NCBI GenBank assembly: GCA_026120185.1
Contig: JANUWF010001059.1
Coordinates: 169,001-233,000 of the forward strand
From: Voacanga thouarsii
Lineage: Eukaryota; Streptophyta; Magnoliopsida; Gentianales; Apocynaceae
Reading direction: 5' to 3'
Length of the DNA stretch: 64,000 nt
Shown here: positions 57,807-64,000 of the stretch, in pieces
How positions within the stretch are numbered: the first letter of the stretch is position 1
Layout: each line of letters begins with the position of its first letter
Made by a program: the position numbers and the translations under genes
Notes under the pieces: model-generated
What the model was told of the DNA's origin: nothing
The model's database searches: none
The model's input: the letters and a program-made list of their open reading frames with translations, nothing else

Positions 57807-58118
57807 AATTTTAGGACCTTTAGTGCTTATTCTTTATTCTAAGACGTTTGTTTATTTATTTAATTCAAAATTTATTCTTTATTTTGAATTTTGTTTGGCC
57901 AGAATAAAAAAAGGGGTACCTAGTGGGAACTCCCTTATTTTATGCCAATATGGAATTGGTTAATAAAAATATGATTCATTGATTTTTTTTAAAACCTATT
58001 TGGAGTATTATTTGCAAACTTTCTTTTTCGATGCATTGCAAGTTATTTCAAATCTGTAAGTTGATCAATTGCATGCCATGAACTTTCCCCAAATAAGTCT
58101 TATATTATATGTAAGTAG
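57807..58118 (+). other. Spacer between leader ORF and gag in C-plus
   Basis: AT-rich with no gene. It ends GTAAGTAG before the gag ATG, giving an AG dinucleotide directly before the start as in G1. Confidence 0.6.
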
Positions 58119-59150
58119 ATGGCACTAAGGCGTAGAATTGTTGTGCAAGGAAGAACTGTTCAGGAGAGTGAGTCATCAACTCTTGAGTTCGAGTAGATGT
58201 GTTGGTCCACCCCAAAAATGGAGGAGGAACTTGAGCAAGAGTAGGAACTGACATCTGGAGGATCCCGAGAGATAACCATAGGATAGGCCTTCGATAAGAT
58301 GGCTGTCATTCTTCAAAACATGGCTAAAAAAGTGGATAAGATGGATAAGAAAGCACCTAGGGATAAGGATAAGGCTCTGGAATGATTCCTGAAGTTCCAA
58401 CCTCAGACGTTTTAGGGAGAAGTGGAGCAAGATGAAAAGGTAGAGCAGTGGTTCGAGCTAATGAAGGATATCTTTGCAACTCTTCTGAATACCGAGAAGA
58501 GGAGGGTGAAGCTTATTGCATTCAGGCTAAGGGGACCTGCTGGAGCTTGGTGGCAGTGAGTCCAAGAGTACTGGGAGAAAGAGGATAGCGACTGGACGGG
58601 GGAGAACTTCATGGAGGTATTCTGAGTAGAGTATATACCACAATGGATAGTGGAGAAGAGTGAGGACGAGTTCCAGACTCTCAAGCAAGGAGGGATGACC
58701 ATGGCTCAGTATGCTGCACGGTTTACCCAACTGTCCAACTAGTGCAAGTGTCTAGTGGATACCGAGCAAAAGCGGACACGTCAATTTGTGAAGGGTCTTA
58801 GGCAGGATTTGAGGAAGGCACTGGCACCATCTCCACCAGTGATATATACAGCCATAGTAGATGCAACAACCTGAACATAAAATGAGGATAAGAACTGGCC
58901 GATGAACCGGCCATTCCAACTGAGCTGACCACCAATAAAACCCCCGACTCACAAGAGACCCACCGGTCCGATACAGTGGGTGAATAAAAGAAATCAGGCC
59001 AGGACAATACCACCAGGTCTTATGTCGAGCACGCTGATGTGTCGAAATTGCAAGAGATGAGTTCATGCAGAAAAGGATTGCTAGTCAGGAAAAGTGATGA
59101 AGAGATGTTTCAACTGCGGTGACCCAAACCATTCTAAAGATCCGAGATTT
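58119..59150 (+). pseudogene. gag: C-plus gag, many stops, truncated
   Basis: Start ATG 58119-58121 (MALRRRIVVQGRTVQES). Capsid blocks: [48 protein letters not shown] and [22 protein letters not shown]. The second zinc knuckle starts CFNCGDPNHSKD at about 59110-59145. More than ten in-frame stops occur; most read as CAG, CAA or CGA changed to TAG, TAA or TGA when compared with G1 and A. The reading ends near 59150 where copia-2 sequence begins, so pol is missing. Confidence 0.85.
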
Positions 59151-59154
59151 TTTC

Positions 59155-59424
59155 TTTCACCAGTGGTTGTCAAGGAGTGGACATATTCTGGAAGCTCAAA
59201 AGCTTCGGGTGAATGAGAAGAAGTAGATAGCTTGCAAGAATGCAACCGGAGGTGTTGGGAGAACCAGTGGCTTCAAGCATTCCGCAAGAAGTGGTCCAAA
59301 CATCTTCTTCAGTGCCAAAAGGTCATTCAAACACAGAGGTAAACAGCTTTCATGCAATGCTCTGTATTTTTTATGTTCAGTAAGCATGCTTTCGGTTTCA
59401 TCGTTTTTGCCAAATTAACCTTTA
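59155..59424 (+). repeat. Copia-2 5' LTR, 3' remnant
   Basis: About 270 bp before the copia-2 PBS. It shares layout with the end of the copia-1 LTR (TATTCTG...TTCAAGC...GTCATTCAA) but is strongly diverged. The rest of the LTR is absent, so the left boundary with C-plus gag is approximate and no target duplication can be assigned. Confidence 0.6.
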
Positions 59425-59426
59425 AG

Positions 59427-59438
59427 TGGTATCAGAGC
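59427..59438 (+). other. Primer-binding site of copia-2
   Basis: A perfect TGGTATCAGAGC. Confidence 0.9.
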
Positions 59439-61017
59439 TTAGTTTGGCAAATAAGAACCATGCTAGGCTTAATTAAAACAAGAAAATATTTGTTTTGGAA
59501 GTTCTTTGTGAACCTTCACATTTCTGGTTTGGGATAGTCTTCTCTGTAAGCTTCGCGAGGGGAAGCATAGGAATACTATATTTTGATTGTTTTCATAGAT
59601 ATCATATAAGCCCAGTATTTTTTAAGGGCATAGGCGCTTGTTAAGTGATTTTATATGTTGTCTGGATGAAAGAATCAGAAGAAGAAATGCAAAAACACAA
59701 AAGAAAAATCGCAGAAAAAGTTGGAGAAGATGACATTGTTCATTGCTCAAGAAGCTGAGCTAAGCCGCAAGCCGAGTCGTAGGCACTCTCCCGGTTCGCA
59801 GTCCATGGGTTTTTCCCATGTGTCATGATCCAGTGAAGCGAGTGCACTGGACAAGCGATAAAAAATAAAAATTTGATTTTTGGTCCTATACCAAGCGAAG
59901 TTATTTTTATTGCAATAGTTAATATTTTTTGATTGCATGAAAAATAATAGTAAAGGAAATTTAGGATTAAACAAGACCATTAATTAATTAATGTGTTTAA
60001 TTCTATTATTTGGATTCTTAGGTTAAAAGAGTAGAAAAGCATTAAATTTATTGTTTTCTAGCATGCTTATTTCTTTTTATACCCTATGTGTGTGTTTTCT
60101 CAAAGACCAAAGTCTTTGGGAATTTTTGTCAAAAAAAAATATTTTTTTTAAATTAAATGGTTAATTTTAATACGAACAAAAATTAATTCTTGGTTATTTT
60201 CTCAAAGGATTTTATCCTTGACATAGAAAATATTTTGGATTTAGATATTTTTGTGAGTTAAAATAGAAAACCATTTTGATTTATTTTTAACAAGAAAATT
60301 TATTTTTGTCAAGTTAAACTTGAGATCAAAATCTCTCGAAAGTTTTATTGGAAATTTTTGAAATTATTAAGTTTATTAACTTAAATAAAATTAATCCATA
60401 AAAAAATTTCTCAAAAGGTATAAACCTTGAAATAGAAATTTTTGTGGGTTTAGATATTTTATTTTTAAGTTAAAAGAAAACTTAATTAAAATTTTCAAAG
60501 GATATTTTCCAAGAAAACCCTTATTTTAAAATAATAAGTGGGAGAGGGATTCCAATGGCCCCACGGCTTCTATCACAATCCTCATTAGAAATCGTGGGTC
60601 CCCTCGTGTCACCTTGGGAGTGAATCCGTATAGGATGGGGATATCACAAGGATCTAGAACTAATAGATTGAAGTAATTAATAACCTGGGACATATGCTAT
60701 GATCGGCCAACCCACGTTGGAGGTTATACTGCAAGGAATGTCCATAGGAAATTAGAAGAAACGGTCATCCCACGATACAGTTATCTTCTAGATCATTACC
60801 TAGAAGGGAAATTAATTTGTGGTGGTTAATACACTTAGCTTAGGAAATTGTTAATCTTCCCAAGAAGCTATGTCAGTTTTCCTAAGAGCTAAATAAATAA
60901 TATTAAAGATAATAGTGATAGGGTTAACTATTATCGGATTTAATATGAGGATAAAGGCACAAATTATTTTTGTTTTTTTCACAAACTAAGATTTTTTTTT
61001 TTTTCGATTTTTCAGAA
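59439..61017 (+). other. Long untranslated leader of copia-2
   Basis: Homologous to the copia-1 leader but lacking most of its GC-rich island. It contains the conserved hairpin (59829-59851) and a nearby ATGGG...CCCAT stem (about 59806-59820). No gene is visible. It ends with a T-rich run and TTCAG-AA before the gag ATG, again acceptor-like. Confidence 0.65.
59829..59851 (+). other. Conserved leader hairpin, copia-2 copy
   Basis: TCCAGTG (59829-59835) and CACTGGA (59845-59851) around AAGCGAGTG. The arms are identical to copia-1 14124-14146; the loop differs at three or four of nine bases. Confidence 0.55.
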
Positions 61018-61800
61018 ATGGTTGGTGGAGGTTCCTTTAGTCCTATGGTCGTTATTCTCCATGGGAATAAGTAAACGGATCCAAATTATGTGGACTGAAA
61101 AAGAAACTTGGACATAATACTCACTACTGAGGAATATAAGTATGTCCTCTATGAAACATGCCCTATTATTGGGGAGGGTTCCACCGCTGAAGAGCGAGAG
61201 GCTGAGAAAGCATGGAAGAAAGCCGATGAGATGGCTCGTTTCTACATGTTGGCCTCCATGTATAATGTGCTCCAATCTAAACACGAGCACATGGCCACTA
61301 TGTACGACATTAGCCAATCACTAGCCACAATGTTTACAGATAAGAGCTAGCCCGCAAGGCAGAAGGCTCTTAGGATGATCATCAATACTAAGATAGCTGA
61401 GGGAGCATTAGTCAGAGAGTATATGTTCAAGATGATTGCTGCTGCTTTCAAGGAAGCAAAAGTCTTAGGGGCTGTTATTGACCCCGAGAGTCAAGTGGAT
61501 ATAGTTCTCAAATCTCTTTTGGGCTCTTTTACTCAGTTCAAGTTAAATTATAACATGAACAAGTTAAACATGAGTTTAACCAAGTTAATGAAAGAGCTCC
61601 AAGTGGTAGAGAAGGTCATGGAGCCACAGTCCAATGCTATGATTCTTGAGCTTCTTCTTCCAGAATTGGGCCCAAGCCTAGAAAGTTCAAGAAGAAGAAG
61701 GAAAACACACTGGCCCAACCTAACAAGCCCAAAGGCAAGTACTTCAAGTGCTGGCAGAAGGGACACTGGAAAAAGGAGTGTCCAGAGCTTCAAGCCAAGA
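61018..61800 (+). pseudogene. gag: Copia-2 gag, broken
   Basis: The ATG at 61018 (MVGGGSFSPMVVILHGNK) is intact, unlike in copia-1. Stops follow at about 61072 and 61099 (TGG to TGA), then a clean stretch with LDIILTTEEYKYVLYETCPI and KHEHMATMYDISQSLATMF to a stop near 61348. The VDIVLKSLLGSFTQFKLNYNMNK segment follows. A shift near 61640-61660 precedes the zinc knuckle, read in another frame as a CFKC-like FKCWQKGHWKKEC; its first cysteine is Tyr. It is better preserved than copia-1 gag but not functional as it stands. Confidence 0.85.
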
Positions 61801-63320
61801 AAAACCCTACAGGTATTATTCTCTATCTAGAGTCAGTTTCAATGGTTAGATCAACTTCCACTTAAATTATTGATTCTGGAGCCATTGATCATATCTGTAA
61901 CTCCTTGTAAGGGTTTAGGAAGATAAGAAGACTCCAGAAGAATAAGCATGGACTACGAGTAGGAAATGGAGCACAAGTATGAGCCCTTGCGGTGGGAAAG
62001 CTGTATGTTATTTTTTATTGTAATAGAGTAGTTATTTTGAAGGATATTTTATATGTACCCAGTTTTAGACAAACTTTGATTTCAGTTGTAAAGCTAATAA
62101 ATCATGGATATTATGTTTTGTTCCATTCTAGTATTACTATCAGTAGAAATGGATAAGTTTTATGTATAGGGCACATGTATGGAAACTTATTCTTTTTAAA
62201 TCTTATAAACAATTAAATAAATAACGCTCAATCTGATCCTTTATGTAAGAAGAGAAAGACCAATATCAATTACTCATATCTTTAGCATCTAAGGTTAGGT
62301 CATATTAACTCAACTAGGATTCTAAGATTAATCTATAATAGGCCCTTGGGCTCATTAAAATTGGAAAGTTGGCCTCAGTGTAAATCTTGCCTTTTGGGAA
62401 AAATGACCAAAAGGTCGTTCACCCAAAAGGCTGATAGAGCCAAGGAGATATTAAGCCTTGTTCATATTGATGTGTGTGGTCCATTGTCTATACAAGTTAG
62501 AGGGGGTTTTAAGTACTTTATCACTTTCACGGATGATTGTACAAGGTGGTTATGTCTACCTAATAGGTTACAAATCTGACTCTTTTGACAAGTTCAAAGA
62601 GTTTAAGGCTGAAATAGAGTATCGGATAGGTAAACTGATCAAAACCTTACGATCGGATTGTGATGGAGAGTATCTGCTCGGTGAATTCAAGGATTACATA
62701 GTACATCATGGGATAGTATCCCAGCTCTCTGCACCAGGCACAACCCAGCAAAATGGAGTGGCTGAGAGAAAGAATAGGACATTGATAGAAATGGTCTGAA
62801 GTATGATATCTCATGCTACTTTTTCAGTCTTTTTTTGGGGATATGCCTTGAAAATAGTGGCATACATTCTGAACTTGGTGCCTTCCAAGTCAATACCTAG
62901 GACACCCTATGAGATGTAGACTAGGCGTAAGCCAAGTCTGAATCATCTTAGGATATGGGGTTTGTCCAGCTAATACTGATAAAAGTAGACAAATTAGAAT
63001 CAAGATCGGAATTATACTATTTTGTTGGGTATCCAAAAGGAGGTTACTTTTATCATCCCAAGGAGCAGAAAGTACTGGTAAGTATTAATGCTAAATACTT
63101 GGAAGATGATCAAAGTACTTCCACTAAAGGTTCAACAAGGTTAGAACTCAAGGAGAAGTTATCTTTGGAATTAACTTCTTCAGATCTAATTGTGGAACAA
63201 GAAGAGGCACAACCTCAAGAACCTGTACAAACGGAGCCTCGTCGTAGTGGGAGAGTATCTAGAGTTCCAAAAAGATGGACAATAGAGGCTTTCGAGCTGG
63301 TTTCTGACCATTAGGAACAA
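61801..63320 (+). pseudogene. pol: Copia-2 protease and integrase, broken
   Basis: The protease motif is IIDSGAIDHI (about 61867-61897). The integrase zinc finger is HLRLGHIN (about 62287-62312) with CKSCLLGK (about 62377-62402). The core begins LVHIDVCGPLS (about 62457-62490), with the second acidic residue in LRSDCDGEYLLGEFKDYI (62649-62702) and QQNGVAERKNRTL (about 62746-62785). A one-base shift near 62545 and multiple stops (for example near 61915, 62285, 62798) interrupt it. The C-terminal region includes PRRSGRVSRVPKRW at about 63237-63280. Confidence 0.85.
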
Positions 63321-64000
63321 AATTCCACTAGATACGAGGAGGCTAATGCTGATGTCGATACAAATCTATAGCATGAAGCAATGAAAGCTAAAATTGAGTC
63401 TATGTACTTCAATTAGGTTTGGGATCTTGTAGCGTCACCTGAAGGCCTAAAACCCATTGGGTGTAAATGGCTATACAAGACGAAGAAGGGAGGGGATGGG
63501 AAGGTGAAAACATTCAAAGCTAGGCCTATGGCGAAAGGGTATACTCAGAAAAGGATGAATCAATTATGAGGAAACCTTTTCCCCGATAGCTATGCTTAAG
63601 TCCATTCATATCCTCCATGCCATTGCATGTCATTTCGACTACAAGATATGTAAAATGGATGTCAAAATGGCATTTCTTAATAGCCATCTTAACGAAGACA
63701 TCTATGTGTCCCAATTGGAAGGCTTTATTGCTAAAAGCCAGGAATATATGGTTTGCAAGCTTAAGAAGTCCATTTATAGACTTAAACAGGCATCTAAAAC
63801 ATGGAATATTCATTTTGATGAAACGGTAAAGTCTTACGGTTTCATTTAAAATGAAAATGAACCATGCGTGTACAGGAAATTGGAAGGTATAAATGTGGTT
63901 TTTCTTATCCTATATGTAGATGACATTCTACTCATTGGAAATGATGTAGGAACATTGTCATCTACTAAGGTTTGGCTGTCTAGTCAATTCAGTATGAAGG
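63321..64000 (+). pseudogene. pol: Copia-2 reverse transcriptase, runs off the window
   Basis: Copia RT: KPIGCKWLYKTKKGGDGKVK (about 63449-63510), CKMDVKMAFLNSHLNEDIYV (about 63650-63710), YMVCKLKKSIYRLKQASKTW (63747-63806), and an intact catalytic YVDD at 63913-63924 followed by DILLIGNDVG. Stops near 63416, 63567 and 63847 and a shift near 63550 break it. The frame is still open at the window end; RNase H and the 3' LTR lie outside. Confidence 0.87.

Overview
This window looks like nuclear DNA of a land plant, from a repeat-rich and probably heterochromatic or pericentromeric region. The evidence is Ty3/gypsy elements with chromodomain-type integrase tails, Ty1/copia elements, primer-binding sites matching plant initiator-Met tRNA (TGGTATCAGAGC), AT-rich background and no host gene. 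I recognise no single-copy gene, no rRNA or tRNA gene, no CRISPR array and no bacterial-style operon. Essentially all 64 kb is LTR-retrotransposon DNA, nested and decayed to different degrees. Every protein-coding remnant has at least one stop or frameshift or is truncated.

Layout. Region 1-4480: left-truncated plus-strand gypsy element G1 (LTR end, PBS, acidic leader ORF, gag, protease, first codons of RT). It meets a minus-strand gypsy element (C-minus) tail to tail at a palindrome (4472-4483). C-minus runs from 4481 to 39747: protease and gag at 4481-6354, acidic leader ORF at 6664-7322, then a 28.9 kb copia element (copia-1, 7323-36197, TSD GCTAG/ACTAG) that splits the leader ORF, then the ORF start, PBS and 5' LTR (36203-39747). 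Both LTRs of copia-1 were hit by gypsy LTRs of a second family (B): a 4.36 kb solo LTR at 7900-12261 (TSD GTCTG), and a B-like LTR from 19655 to 34737 (TSD GTATG). The latter contains a younger gypsy element A (about 20486-32249) with nearly identical LTR halves and the best-preserved gag-pol in the window. The order of insertion is therefore C-minus, then copia-1, then B, then A.

Right half. 39748-44924 is a scrambled graveyard of minus-strand gypsy pieces, including integrase and protease fragments of a different gypsy lineage (E). 44925-50679 is an A-like LTR plus integrase, fused to a B-like LTR tail (50680-52153), which abuts a minus-strand copia fragment (copia-3, 52154-53523). A plus-strand C-family element (C-plus, 53524-about 59150: LTR, PBS, acidic leader ORF, gag) is cut by a second copia element (copia-2, about 59155 to beyond the window end).

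How the parts relate. The gypsy families share an unusual plan: very long LTRs (3.3-4.4 kb), a tRNA-iMet PBS, an acidic leader ORF ahead of gag, then gag with two zinc knuckles, protease, RT, RNase H and integrase with a chromodomain-like tail. This plan resembles Tekay/Del-type chromoviruses, but that clade name is inference. The most interesting signals are the leader ORF with a splice-acceptor-like start, small hairpins and a palindromic cassette conserved in otherwise divergent LTRs, a conserved hairpin in the long copia leaders, and the palindrome-centred inversion junction.
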